From contig NC_088645.1 in NCBI RefSeq assembly GCF_964019385.1, forward strand, positions 33,235,302-33,299,301: DNA of 64,000 nt, given 5' to 3'. Below are positions 41,870-54,077 of the stretch, piece after piece. The number at the start of each line of letters is the position of its first letter. Within the stretch, counting starts at the first letter, position 1. Made by a program: the position numbers and the translations under genes. The notes below the pieces were generated by a model that saw only the letters and a list, made by a program, of their open reading frames with translations, was not told the DNA's origin and made no database searches. Source of the stretch: Sycon ciliatum (lineage: Eukaryota > Porifera > Calcarea > Leucosolenida > Sycettidae).

Positions 41870-44750
41870 ATCATTTCGGATCCTGCTGACGAACACATTT
41901 GGACTACTTAGTAAACTTGGTGACTTTCACCATGCTGTACACGTTCACCAACCTGACATTGCCATTGTCACAGAGAGCAAGCTAACCCCTGAGAAGGCTA
42001 CTGATTCCGAACTGTCCTTGCCTGGGTACTACTCCCCACTGCGGAAGGATCGAACAGCTCATGGAGGAGGAGTTGCGGTTTGGGTTAAAGCCAGTCTGGC
42101 CCTCCGAGAACTCGATGACATCCAGGTCGGTAATGAGGAGCTAATATGGCTGAGTGTCAGAACTGTGGATAAGAAGTCAGTGGCTGTGTGTGCTGCATAT
42201 CGCTCTGGCTCCTGCCACGACAATGACATCAGTACCCTTGAAGCCATCAGTGCTGGCATAGACCTGGCCCGTAAATCTTGTCAATATGTGGTATTGGCTG
42301 GAGATTTTAACGTACACAACGTGGATTGGCTCGGCAGCACCAAGACAACTCATGCAGGTGTGTACACTGAAGACATGTGTGCTTTTCACTGCTTGGAGCA
42401 GCACGTGCATGAGCCCACCAGGGGCCTTAACCCACTCGACTTAATAATGACTGACCTACCGGGAGATGCGACCGTCAATACCTTAGCACCTCTGGGAAAC
42501 TCTGACCATGCCTGTGTCCTAGCTGACTTTCATGTAAGCACAGCAGAGGAACCACCAGCGACCAGAACTGTCTGGCGTTACCAACGCGCAGACTGGGACA
42601 GACTCCGCCACTTCTTTAGAACAACAGATTGGCAGTCCACTGTCAGTGATGATCCTGATGCAATGTGTATGCACTTGACCCAGAATATTCTGGAAGGAAT
42701 GCCCCGATACATACCGTCTAAGCAGTTGTGCATGAAACCATCTAACCCCTCTTGGTGGACACCGGAATGCACTGAGGCTGTAGCACAGAAACAAAGAGCA
42801 TGGAGGAGACTCTGCGCCGACCGGTCAAGTGCCCAGCTGCAAGCCCGTTACAATGTCGCCAAGCACTCGGCTAACCATTCCCTGGCAACTGCCAAGCAGG
42901 CATTCACAGCAAGCCTGGCGCAGAAGTTAGCCTCTGGGTGTATGGCGTCTGGTGAATGGTGGCGAACCATCAAGAAGGCCTCTGGCCACGGAAACAGCCC
43001 ATCCATACCTACTCTCCGCAGCACCGATGGTACGAAGCACGACACCAACGGCAGCAAAGCAGAGTGCATGGCCGAACACTTCGCCAACAAATGCAGTCTA
43101 GGGGCAGACGACCTATCCGCTCCATTTCCTTGCGTCCGACCACGTACTGCCCGCAACCTCTGCACCGTCCGGTTTCGCGATTCCACAGTCGAGCGAACTC
43201 TCCGCCAGCTCAACCCCACCAAGGCCACTGGTCCAGATGGGATACCTGCCCGCGTCTTGAAAGCTTGCTCTGCAGAATTGGCACGGCCGCTTTCAAAACT
43301 ATTTACATGCTGTCTTCGCTCCGGTATCCAGCCACAACAGTGGAAGGTTGCAAACGTAGTTCCAGTCCACAAGCGCAAGTCTAAATCGTCGCCATCAAAC
43401 TATCGACCAGTGTCGTTACTGAGCATCCTCTCCAAGGTAATGGAGACCATAGTCAACAGGGCAATGAGCAACTTCATGGAGACGAATCACGTCCTGTCAG
43501 AACGGCAATTTGGATTCCGTCGCGGCCACAGTGCAGCAGACCTGCTGACTGCTCTCCACCACCAGTGGGTGCACACCGCCGGAGATAAAGGAGCTCCTCG
43601 AGTGCTGGCCATCGACATTGCTGGAGCATTTGACCGGGTGTCTCACACTGGTGTGTTGCACAAGGCTAGAGTGTATGGCATCTCGGGAGACCTGCATCGG
43701 TGGCTCCAAGACTACCTCTGCAACCGCACACTTCAAGTCCTCATCTCCGGCCAGACATCAGCCAGACGCCCAGTTAAGGCTGGGGTGCCACAGGGCAGTA
43801 TCCTGGGCCCCACCTTATTCTTGGTCTACGTCAACGACCTTGAAGACCACCTCCCAATCGGCTCCAACCTTGCCTCATTCGCCGATGACACAACCCTATA
43901 CGCCGAAATTGTAACGCTCGCTGCTGTTCCTGACAACGCTAGAGTACTCCAGGCTGCTGTCGACCTAGTATCCAGTTGGGGCTCAGATTGGAAAGTGCAG
44001 TTCGAGCCAGCCAAATCTCAGGCCCTTACAATTTCCCACCATCGTCGGGACTGGCCAATACCCCCATTGTCTTCAATGGAACTCCTGTCGAGGAGCAGCC
44101 CTCCATCAAAGTACTCGGTGTCACGTTTGACCATCAGCTAAAATTCAGCCAGCATATCCGAACTGTTGTAGTCCGAGCAACGCAGAGACTTGGAGCCTTG
44201 CGCAAGGCATTTCACTTGCTGACTATTCCTGCCCGGCTTCGAGCCTACAAAGCCTTTGTCCGGCCGTTATGGAGTACTGCCCAATCGTCTGGATGGGGCA
44301 GCTCCTTCCCACTTGAATCGGCTGGACTGGGTGCAGGAGCGAGCCATCAAGGCAATACATCCGCAATGCTGGCTTCCTACCCTCATAATTCGCCGCACCA
44401 TCGCTGCCCTCTGCCTCCTGTATAAAGCCCTTTGCGATAATTCTCCCGCTCTTCTCTCGAGAATGGCTCCACCCCCGACACACCAACCCAGGACCACACG
44501 CCTCACCCGCCAGGCTGTACGACTGTCCACCGCGCATCCCCATCAGTTACAGAATGTTCTTCCTGCCAATTCCCGGAACAATGTGAGCCGAGCCTTTCCC
44601 CACTCCGTGATCCCAATTTGGAACCAGCTGCCTACCTCTATCATTCCCCACCCATTTCACCCAAAAAACATCCAAAAGTTCAAGACAGCAGCTTATCACC
44701 ATCTCCTCAGAACGAACTGGCACTGGGCCACTCATAGCATACGCGAGTAA
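41870..44750 (+). pseudogene. LINE ORF2, nearly intact, U3
   Basis: One open frame covers endonuclease and the whole RT palm without interruption (to 44141). Damage is limited to the C-terminal part: the C-run (about 44062), a missing G near 44265 and a missing G near 44297. The carboxy segment NRLDWVQERAIKAIHPQCW remains readable. Confidence 0.85.
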
Positions 44751-45079
44751 GAGGGTACAGTGTCCTACCCTGCTTGGACATACATGTAATCTTTCCTCAC
44801 GGGCAGTCTCCTCTTGAATTTAAAATTCTAACAGCATTCACATCAATACTCAACTTATTCTTTTGCTCACTGAGCAATACAATCTTTCCATTTTCTTTCT
44901 TCTGTTTTCTTTTTCAATTTAATCCTCCCCACCCAATATCCCTTTGGTGCGTCCATGGAGCTATGAAACCGAGACCTCTGGTCGGCGGAGCTTAATGGGC
45001 CCCACCACCACACTCCATCATTCACCCCAGTGTCTGGAGATATGTGGATTTTGTAGAAAAAAAAAAAAAGAAAAAAAAA

Positions 45080-45713
45080 CGGGACGCCTCTCACCCAGAC
45101 CACCACTGCTCGCTTTCTGGTCCTACATTTCGATTCCTATCTTCGGTGGGACGCGCAGGTCTCCAGCATAGTACGTAATACTTCCCAGAAGCTAACCACC
45201 CTGAGAACCATCTGCCCATCGCTATCTGAACGCCAGTCGTCACTCATCTTCTATTCTTGGGGCCTTATACTTCCTGACATGCTTTATGGATCATACGCGT
45301 TCTTCTCAGCACTTAAGGCTCAGCAGCGGCACCAGCTCACTGTCCTCGACAAGCGATGTGTTCGCTGCGTTGCCAATCTGCCCTTCCCGTCCCATACCAC
45401 TCCTATATACACTCGCCTTGCACTGACGCCTGTAATTGAACGTGCCAAATGCAAACTCCGTTTCCTTATGCACCGTGTCCACACCAGCAGCATCAGCCCT
45501 CTTCTGAAAGATAGAGTAGCCCTTCAACCTCCCAGTAACACCCCTGGCAATGACAATTGCAAATACGTTGTTCCGCTAACTCGGCGAACATCTGGCGACA
45601 GCCGACCATTGGTTTCCGCCGTGAAGCTTTGGAACACCCTGCCACAGGAACTCACGTCCACTCGTCGTCCAACCCCGTTTAAAGGATTGCTGAAAGTGTT
45701 TTCCTACGGTTAA
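45080..45713 (+). pseudogene. Older plus-strand LINE RT, 3' half, U3
   Basis: The best-preserved 3' half: open from 45279 to the TAA at 45713. A 3-bp CGT duplication lies near 45238. Confidence 0.85.
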
Positions 45714-46626
45714 TATGGCCAAATAGCACCTTTATAATTATTTACTATTCATTTTCTATTTTAACAACCTTTGAGGAGTTAATATCTTTAATAGAGCTGT
45801 AAATAAAATGAAGGCTGCATACATCACGCAACTACATGTAAGTTTCTTGTTCGATATGTATGTGTGTCCTAGTAGTAGTGTAAAAAGAATATTACAATCC
45901 AGAACCGATGTTCTCGCGCAACATACACCGACATAAGGACATGGACCCAGACAACAGAGGCAGGAGCACACAAAGTGAGGGTAGTAGGCAGTAGCCAGAT
46001 GTTTACCGGAATCAAGAAGAAACTAGGAGCAACAACAGGGAGACAGACCCCAGGAGGAAAAGTGATTGCATTCACCTAAGATAAATCAGTCATCATAAGT
46101 CAGGACAAGCACCACTTGGGACCGTCAGATTAATTTCTCTGGACCAAGCCAGCCGGGAAAAAACCCTCGCGCCGACGAACGCAAGAATGAGGGAAAAGAC
46201 CGGGTGTATAACCCCAAGTGGTAATATGGCAGCATAAAACTGGCACAACATATCTACAGCCAAGAAAGAAAGGGAAGAAGACGGGCAGACATGAAACGTG
46301 GGAGGGTGGGGACACTGGTGAGACACAAAAAACTGACTGAAGAAGTCAGGCAAAAAGAACAGCAACAAAAAGAGAAAAAACCAGATTCCATAGTCGCAAG
46401 AAAAATAATTTTGTTGCGCGAGAAATCATTTCTAACGTCAATCGCTCCGCTCGGCCGGCGAGAAATATATCTTCTGTCCCGATCATCAGTGGAGTTTACG
46501 GAATTAAAGGTAGCGAATGAAAGTAACTGGAGTTAAATCATCAAGCAGGGGTATGGACACACATCAGGAATGCTAAAATAAATGGGATACAACAAAGTAG
46601 GAAGGCTAGCAAGCGAGTTGACAATC

Positions 46627-46773
46627 TCACATAACAAAGTGTAGAAGAACATAATCATCAAGGTTATCCCGGGTTGGCGTTGCTGGGGTAGCCTTCCGCT
46701 TGCCCATAGCGACAGGAACCTCATCAGGGTCGCTGTTCGAAGACGAATCCCGGGTGGCCGCATCCAGTTTTTG
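46627..46773 (-). other. Candidate alternative 3' exon downstream of ENDOV, U4
   Basis: Same 147-nt open stretch, with acceptor and stop kept. The flanking intron side shows the U1-type sequence rather than the U2/U3/U5 type. Confidence 0.33.
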
Positions 46774-47489
46774 CTGAAGCAGAGAATAAAAAATGACCAA
46801 AGGAAAACATTACCAGCATGGTCAGTGATACCCAGGGACACTCGAGTCGAGAGCACGAGGCTACACCGTGTGAACCACAGGTGATTATTATACACGCTGC
46901 GAAATATTTCAACATCAACGATGTACATGTTGTATTGGGCCAGACATTGCAGTTCACAATTCACACATTCCATGCAAATTGAGTTTCTTCGAAAAGCAAT
47001 ACATCCTCGAACACCATTATGCCCCCTCAGGCTCTTACTGTCTTTGGCGACGCACTAGAGGCCAGTACATGTATGACACAGGTTCGTCTTAAGATCGGTA
47101 TATACAAGCTAGAAGATGCGTTTCTCGACGTGCTCTGACTTCGATCTACGTAGAATGTATCTACGTATCTGCGCAGGATTTCCCAGTGCGTTCCTGGAGA
47201 GGGGTAGTGATGTTGTGTATCTTATGTCGAAGGCTGCATGAATCAATGAAGCCTATCTTTACAGTTCCAGCAGTTTATCGTGTGGCAGACTCTGATGCGA
47301 TGCTAGGATTTATGTGGATGTTCGATAAAAGGGAGAAATTAGAGGGCTGTGAGCTAGGGTGAAATGGGATTTCATTAGGGTTTCCACGGGTGTCCTGTTG
47401 GTATAGTTGGCAACTTGTATGATACATAATGGTGAGTTATGAGATTGCAAACACAACTTAAGCCATTAATAATTATTACCTTGATTGCA

Positions 47490-49272
47490 CTAGCGCTTCC
47501 TCTGCGGGTAGCTGCAATGCGTTCGAAATGGTACTCCCTCTTGGTGGCTGATGCTTTGGTCGCCCATGTTACCTGTGGATCGGGTGATGTGTTGCACTGA
47601 CGTGGATGCCTTGGGCTTGAATGTATGTTTTCCAGTAGCAGAGGTGAAACCCTCGTTGTCTGGGGAGGTGTGAGCTGCTTTGCCACGTAGACGAGCAGGG
47701 AAACCAGGAGTCCCTTGGGCATTAGCTGATGGCTTGGGCTTGAATGTATGTTTTCCAGTAGCCAAGGTGAAGCCCTCGTCGTCTGGAGAGGTGTGAGCTG
47801 CTTTGCCACGTAGACGAGCAGGGAAACCAGGAGTCCCTTGGGCGTTAGCTGATGACTGGTCCTTCAGTGGAGCTGTATGCGGAGTCTCCTGCTGAACGTC
47901 ATGTGTGGTTGAAGTCGTGGAATCCTTGCCGCCAGACGTGTCCATGTCGACCTGCTGCACTGCTCCGTCGTAACTGTTACGATCTCTAGGCTTGGCATTC
48001 ACACGCGGACGAGTGCCTCTTGTTCTTGCACCAATCTGTTGCCGGGATTCTTGATCAGCACTGTCTATAGGAGCTGGAATTCTACAATTGCCTCGATAGC
48101 ACTGCTGGACTATTCTGATTGCAGTGTTCAGAGACACTCTGTGGCCGACTGAAATATAGACGGGTGTTGATCCACCTTTGTTGACGCTGGCTACTCCAAT
48201 GATGCCGGTCTTGCCCTTTCCAATCACTGGAGCCGTGCCTCTGTTTTGGCAAAGGTGTTTGATATTGTCCTGCGGATGCCAAAAGGGTCAAAAAGACGCA
48301 AGTGTTAAACTTTCAACAGGGACGGATGATTATCACTGGGACCACATCCTAAGCTAAGTACGTTTCACTTGCGATCCCTCCATCTCCAAAAATTTCGCTC
48401 AGTTGCACGACAGGAATAATAATGAATTACAGCCAATATTGTGCGAAATGGCATCATCACGGCAAAGATAAGGAAGTAGAGGCGAGTATTCCTAACGAAT
48501 GTTCCAGGGCAAGAATATAGAAAAGTCTTCACTTACTTCTCGGAATTGTCGCTCACTTCGGGCTTGAACCGCTGGAATAAGAAGTGTTTTGGCTACACCA
48601 ATGGTGGGCACGTCAGCCACAACTCCTAGATGGCTGGCTGAGCCACAGCCTCTGTGGTGCAAAATTCCATTGCCATCCACCAAAAGCACCTGTGGCTTCC
48701 ACTGGGGGTGTTCCTTCTTAAGTGTCTCCAGCAACGTGACATAATGCTCGACTTCTCGATACGCCAAGAAGCCGGATTTGTATGGTACGGTTATTTTGAC
48801 GGGAATCTTAAATGTATGCATGTGTTGCATGGTACGGTAGTTATATAGCGATAGCGCAGCCACGGCCGTCTGGTTGTCGTTGCTGCTGTACGAAATATCA
48901 AGTCCACCAATGATGTTAATTGACGAACTCAGGGTTGCTCCTGGGCAACCGAATCGATCCTCTTCAATGATACTACATCGGATATTCCGCTGAATCCTGT
49001 GTGAACCAGAAATATAAAAGAAACGAAATGAAAGAAATAACGACGAAAAAACAGCATATGTATCACTGGGTGGATGGGTTGCAACATTAGAGTGGGTGTA
49101 TATGGGTGTGCTTCTTGAATGTATGTATTTATGTGTGTATGTAGCGAGGCTTGGCAGCAGGATCAAGATCAAGATCAAAATGTATGTATGTATGTATGTA
49201 TGTATGTATACATAGGTACCTCCATAAGAGCACAATCCACTGGCACAGATTACTTCTGTCTTTGGCGCTCAT
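47490..49272 (-). CDS. ENDOV: Endonuclease V, copy in U4
   Basis: Exons 49272-49220, 48996-48537 and 48269-47490. Open throughout, with all catalytic residues present. The C-terminal tail resembles U1 (STSVQHITRSTG) but has private changes near the end (GDQSISHQEGVPF). Intron 1 has a clean ATGT run. Confidence 0.88.
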
Positions 49273-49592
49273 GAAACAAAGGCAACATTCGGTTGAGGCT
49301 GTGTTGTTTTGCGCCGATGTGAATTCCTACCACCAGTGATTCTTCTTTCCAGTTTGGAACTGCGCAGATTGCCTAGGTTTCAATAAAGATTTTTTGTGTG
49401 CTTCTCGTAAATTTTGAATATACTTGCATGTTAAAATACTAGTAGGCCAAAGGTTTCTTGCGTACCTTTTAGTTGTCTATTTTCGGACCTATGTCGGCAT
49501 CCTGGTTGAGCAGTGGAGAGGAGGATTCTCCTTCTCTAGGATTCCTTCGGCCGACCTCGTTACGGCCTGGTTAAAAGGGTGACGCTGAGCAA

Positions 49593-50342
49593 AAGTTCCA
49601 TTCTAAACTAAGTTACTTTTACCATTATGCAGATTATTATTATCTTGGTGATATCCTGCGATTGCTGGCTATGTGCATACTTGCCTATTTGATTTGGGAT
49701 GTAAAATTACTTGTAAAATACATCGGATGAATAGTAAATGGATAGAAAATAGGAAATTCAAATCAAGTAAGATCATTGCCAATCTAACTTCACCTTGCAA
49801 GCTTCCTTTCATACAAAGCCTGACTCCTATAACTACATGGCTGTAGCAGAGATTTGGTTTTCTGTAGAACAAGTGATCATACTTATCCATAAACGTACCT
49901 TGACCACTGCTCCATCTGTTTATCAGAAACACGAGGCTCCTTTGCCGCCATGTTTGAAACTTCAGCAAGTTCCATTCTATAGTAAGTTACTTTTACCGTT
50001 ATGCAGATTATTATTGTATCTAGGTGATAACCTGCGATTGCTGGCTATGTGCATACTTGCCTATTTGATTTGGGATGTAAAATGACTTGTAAAATACATC
50101 GGATGAATAGTAAATGGATAGAAAATAAGAAATTCAAATCAGGTTAGATCATTGCCAATCTAACTTCACCTTGCAAGCTGCCTTTCATGCAAAGCCTGAC
50201 TCCTATAACTACATGACTGTAGCAGAGATTTGGTTTTCTGTAGAACAAATGATCATACTTATGCATAAACGTACCTTGACCACTGCTCCATCTGTTTGCC
50301 AGAAACACGAGGCTCCTTTGCGGCCATGTTTGAAACTTCAGC
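49593..50342. repeat. 373-bp direct duplication upstream of ENDOV, U4
   Basis: Copies 49593-49966 and 49967-50342. Confidence 0.9.
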
Positions 50343-51404
50343 TGAGAGAGGAGTTGTGCACGGTTCAGTTGAGCCCACCAGTAAGATCGCTTACAGTTCT
50401 AGAGAAGAACCGCGGAACCCGAAAACGTCTGAATACTACCACTGAGGAATTTGATACCGTTTGATTCAGATGGACGAAACAAAAATTGAACCAGGTCAGG
50501 CAACCTCAATGACATGCCACCAGAGACAACGAGACACAAAAGTCGAAGCGTCTTCGTCTAGAATGTCTTGCAAAATGACACTGAGAGTGAAATGACTAGC
50601 TTTTTATAACCTAGTGCCGTAGCTCGACGACAACAACGACTGACTGACGTTCGCCTCGCTCACAGCAAAAATGACTGATCTTGCAGAGATAGGCGTATGA
50701 ACGAACTAAACAAAAATGTCACTGTTCGCATGGGTTTTATCAGATACTAATACACGTGTGCACTGAACTACACGTCGATTTACGAAGCCTAGCTAGCTTG
50801 GCCCACTACGCTAGTCTTGGCCCGGGCCGTCACATCCTAGATCCCTGGTACAATGGTAGACTACTACATGCACTTACTAATAGAGTAGTAGCTAGCTACG
50901 TAGCCTAGGTCTATGCAGTCTACGTGGGGCCAGGCCATAGGGGGTTGCCATCCACGCGTTCTCATTATTTTTAGCTCGAGGTCATCACTTGAACCCACTC
51001 AGCGCCCATGCCAGTGAGCAGCCGCCTTGGCTTTGAATACTACTACTATACTAGTACCTGCTGACTAAGGTCTGTTAGACTTTACTCTTTAGTTTAGTAT
51101 TAGCCTACAGATTACAGTCATCATGATGATTGTCATGATGAGCTGCGACTATAGTCATTGTTATTGTACCGGCACATGAGTCATGACTGTGTGATTGTGT
51201 AGAAACGTAAGTCGTAACAGTAAAAAGTCATGTACTACTATTATTTGTTAATATTTTATGACTTGGGGCTCCCCGCGTGCTAGTTTGTACGTGAAGTGTG
51301 TGGGTACAGTGAGGGCTGCGTCCCACCCGCCTGTGTGGATTCACAGGAAGTGTGAGTCACGAAGTCTGAAGAGATTGTTGAACGGTCTCTGCTTGGATGA
51401 CGAC

Positions 51405-51477
51405 TACACCATAGCTCAGTGGTTAGAGCATCGCCGGCTACAAGCGAGGGTCCCTGGTTCGAGTCCTGGTGGTGACA
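51405..51477 (+). tRNA. tRNA-like sequence, U4
   Basis: Same boxes and stems as U1; T6 terminator at 51483-51488. Confidence 0.55.
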
Positions 51478-51935
51478 GTCAATTTTTTCTTCAGACTTTT
51501 CCCGTTTGTCTCTTTCCCTCAAAACCAGTTAATACTACTATTATTATTATTATCTTTTTTTATTATTATGCTCTATTTGCGTTAGCATCAGTGAGCTTAT
51601 AAAGCTCACATATAGCCTTCGCTTAAGCCGCAAGAAGGAGCAAGTGAGCGCGAGGAAGCGCAATGCACACAGAGCGTCTAAACAAAACAACAGAAAAAAA
51701 GAGACAAGGTGCAAGAAGGAGCAAGTGAATGCGAGGAAGCACAGTGCACTTCAAGCATCACAATCGCAAAAAAGACAAGATGGAAACGCAAAGTTATGAC
51801 CATTGTTGCATTAGCGGCTACATACAAGCTTCACCAGGTCCTGCCACTGAGGGCGATCCTGGGCGAGCTGCTGCAGCCTGTTGCAGTCATATCCATTATC
51901 TATATATAAAGGTATAAATTATGTCCATTGTTTCA

Positions 51936-52646
51936 TTAGCAGCTACATACAGCCTTCACCAGTTCCCGCCACTGTCGACGGTCTTGGGCAAGCTGCTGCA
52001 GCATGTTCAAGTCATCGCCAGTCTCTAGGGCGGTATTATTTTTCAGCTTTTTGAGATCATTATTGAGCGTTCGCGGGAGCGTTGTTCTTGGGCGTCCCCT
52101 AAAGCTGGGGCCGTTACCCCCTAAGAAGTAAGCTCCCATGGCACGTCTGGCTGGGGCTGCCTCTTCCAAACGCAGCACATGACCAAACAGCCTCCATCTA
52201 GCATCTCTGATGATTTGGCTCACGGGGCGAGATTCTGTGCGTTTATACAGGGAAGTGTTCTTTATTATGAGCGGGTATTTAATGCCTATCACTGTTCGCA
52301 GCTGCTGCCTGTGGAACGAGTCCAAATTCCGCTCCTGTGTCCCCGTGATACTCCATGTGCCACAGTTATAAAGCAGGATCGGTAGAATGAAGCTATTATA
52401 GAGGCGCACTCGTAGAGACTCTCTGATGTGTTGCCCTCTCAGCCATATCACCCACATCCGGTGAAGTGCGCTTGTAGCCAACCGCTTTCGTCTGCCTAAG
52501 TCCTCATCCACTCCAAGCATCGAACCCAGCTTTATTGTGTGTCGCCACTGTTCCTCTATTCGATCCTTTTGTCTGCTTATCATGGTGTGTTCCGTCTTCC
52601 CCTCATTCATCTTCAACCTACTAGCACCTTTTAATTTAAAGGGAAG
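51936..52646 (-). pseudogene. LINE reverse transcriptase, C-terminal fragment, U4
   Basis: Same fragment, open; replacements include GASRLKMNEGK and GTWSITGTQ. Confidence 0.85.
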
Positions 52647-52684
52647 TTCTGGCGGGTGTGCAGTGCTCGGGCCTAACTGCATGC

Positions 52685-52983
52685 GGGTGTGGAGTCCCTC
52701 AGGGTAGTGTACTACTGGGTACTTTGCTGTTTTCACTATAATTATACCATGGACGTCCATAGCGTCACCAGCCCAGCACACTCCCAGCTGTTTGCGGATG
52801 ACATCCTTCTCGACACCGCAAGCAGATCCGTAGCAACCCTAAATCAAGTCTTATCAGTTGCAGTGTCAAACTTGGCTGACTACCTACACGGGAAAGGCCT
52901 GGTTTTAAACCCTGACAAGACGCAGGTCTTAGCCATTGAGGGTTCACGCCGTAGTATCCTGGAACTCAACGTTAACTGTAACG
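52685..52983 (+). pseudogene. Older plus-strand LINE RT, 5' half, U4
   Basis: As U3 with the extra bases before ATGG; FADD intact. Confidence 0.83.
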
Positions 52984-53144
52984 CTTTTTCAAACTTTGGA
53001 GCAGGGTGCAGGTTTTTGGGCTCTGAGGCTCCCACAGTTTCTCGCCAGGAAACCGGCATCAGGCCGGCCTGGTTTCAAACATGAGGTATAGTAGTAGTAG
53101 TAGGAAACTAGGTAGACATCGGATAGCTTTGGCCTATCTCCGCC

Positions 53145-54077
53145 ATGCCTCCAGCAAAAGCTGCCGTTCGCGGGCTGACGGATTCGGAGGTAAAATTGTT
53201 GTGCTCCCTCCCCGGGATCGAGTCTTCGATTTTAGACGTAGTAAAGACGCTGGCAACATTTGTGACGGAGTCCGCAGACCGCGAGACACGACTAAAGAAT
53301 AGGATCGATGATTTATCGAGGCAAATTGCAGGCCTGAACGAGGAGGTTGTCGCCCTCAGGGAGTCCGCCATTGTCGCAGCAAGTGCTTCTCCCCTGACTC
53401 CTCCAGCAGTTGCCCACAACCAGCACAGCCAGCGTACGATGGAGAGTACAGCGGGAAGGACCAGCAAACGTACCCGTACTCGCGCAGGCCAGGCTGCCAC
53501 GTGTACCACTGATGCAGACGAACACCGTAGCACTTCCCGTAGCGTGGGTGACCCTGCCAGTGACCATGAAACGTCAACGGAGGATGAGGACAAGTCCCAG
53601 GCCATTGAGCGGCCCACTGTCAAGCCCAAGCCACTGAAGCTAGAGCCAATCACGGATGACACGTGGAAACTGGTATCAAACGAACCTCACAGAGTGAAGA
53701 AAGCCGTAATCTATGTGGGCAATTTGAACTCACATAGCACTGAAGAAAGTGTCAAGGAATTCACTGAGCAACGCTCTGCAGCAGTAAACAAACCGGTGAA
53801 GGTTCACCAGTGCAGCATACACACCACAGAAGATGGGAAAGTGTCTGCCCGCTTGATGATCGATGCGACTGACCTTGAAATCGCCACTGCTCCAAACTTT
53901 TGGCCTCGCCCACTGTACGCGCGGGTTTGGCGCCACCGTGAGCGTCCGAAGGGGGACACCTTGCCCGGCTCACACAGTGACACTCTCAGTGATGCTCCAA
54001 AGGGGGACACCTTGTCCGGCTCACACAGTGACGCTCTCTCCGAGTCCTCCGACACTCAAGCTCAAAGCTCCAATTAG
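53145..54077 (+). CDS. LINE ORF1 protein, U4
   Basis: 310 aa, intact, as in U1; PKGDTLPGSHSD in the first repeat. Confidence 0.8.
   Translation: MPPAKAAVRGLTDSEVKLLCSLPGIESSILDVVKTLATFVTESADRETRLKNRIDDLSRQIAGLNEEVVALRESAIVAASASPLTPPAVAHNQHSQRTMESTAGRTSKRTRTRAGQAATCTTDADEHRSTSRSVGDPASDHETSTEDEDKSQAIERPTVKPKPLKLEPITDDTWKLVSNEPHRVKKAVIYVGNLNSHSTEESVKEFTEQRSAAVNKPVKVHQCSIHTTEDGKVSARLMIDATDLEIATAPNFWPRPLYARVWRHRERPKGDTLPGSHSDTLSDAPKGDTLSGSHSDALSESSDTQAQSSN

Larger units (their letters stand above)
40773..45079 (+). mobile_element. Young CR1-like LINE, U3
   Basis: Full-length; the least decayed copy. A-rich tail 45057-45079. Confidence 0.85.
29433..45749. repeat. Tandem array unit U3 (about 12.28 kb plus two insertions)
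   Basis: Contains two private insertions: a terminal-inverted-repeat element at about 29940-32466 and a palindromic hammerhead element at about 37814-39331. Subtracting both gives a unit of normal length. Shares LINE-flank variants with U4 (for example an extra AATTATA-like tract just before the ATGG at about 40538 and 52749). Confidence 0.93.
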
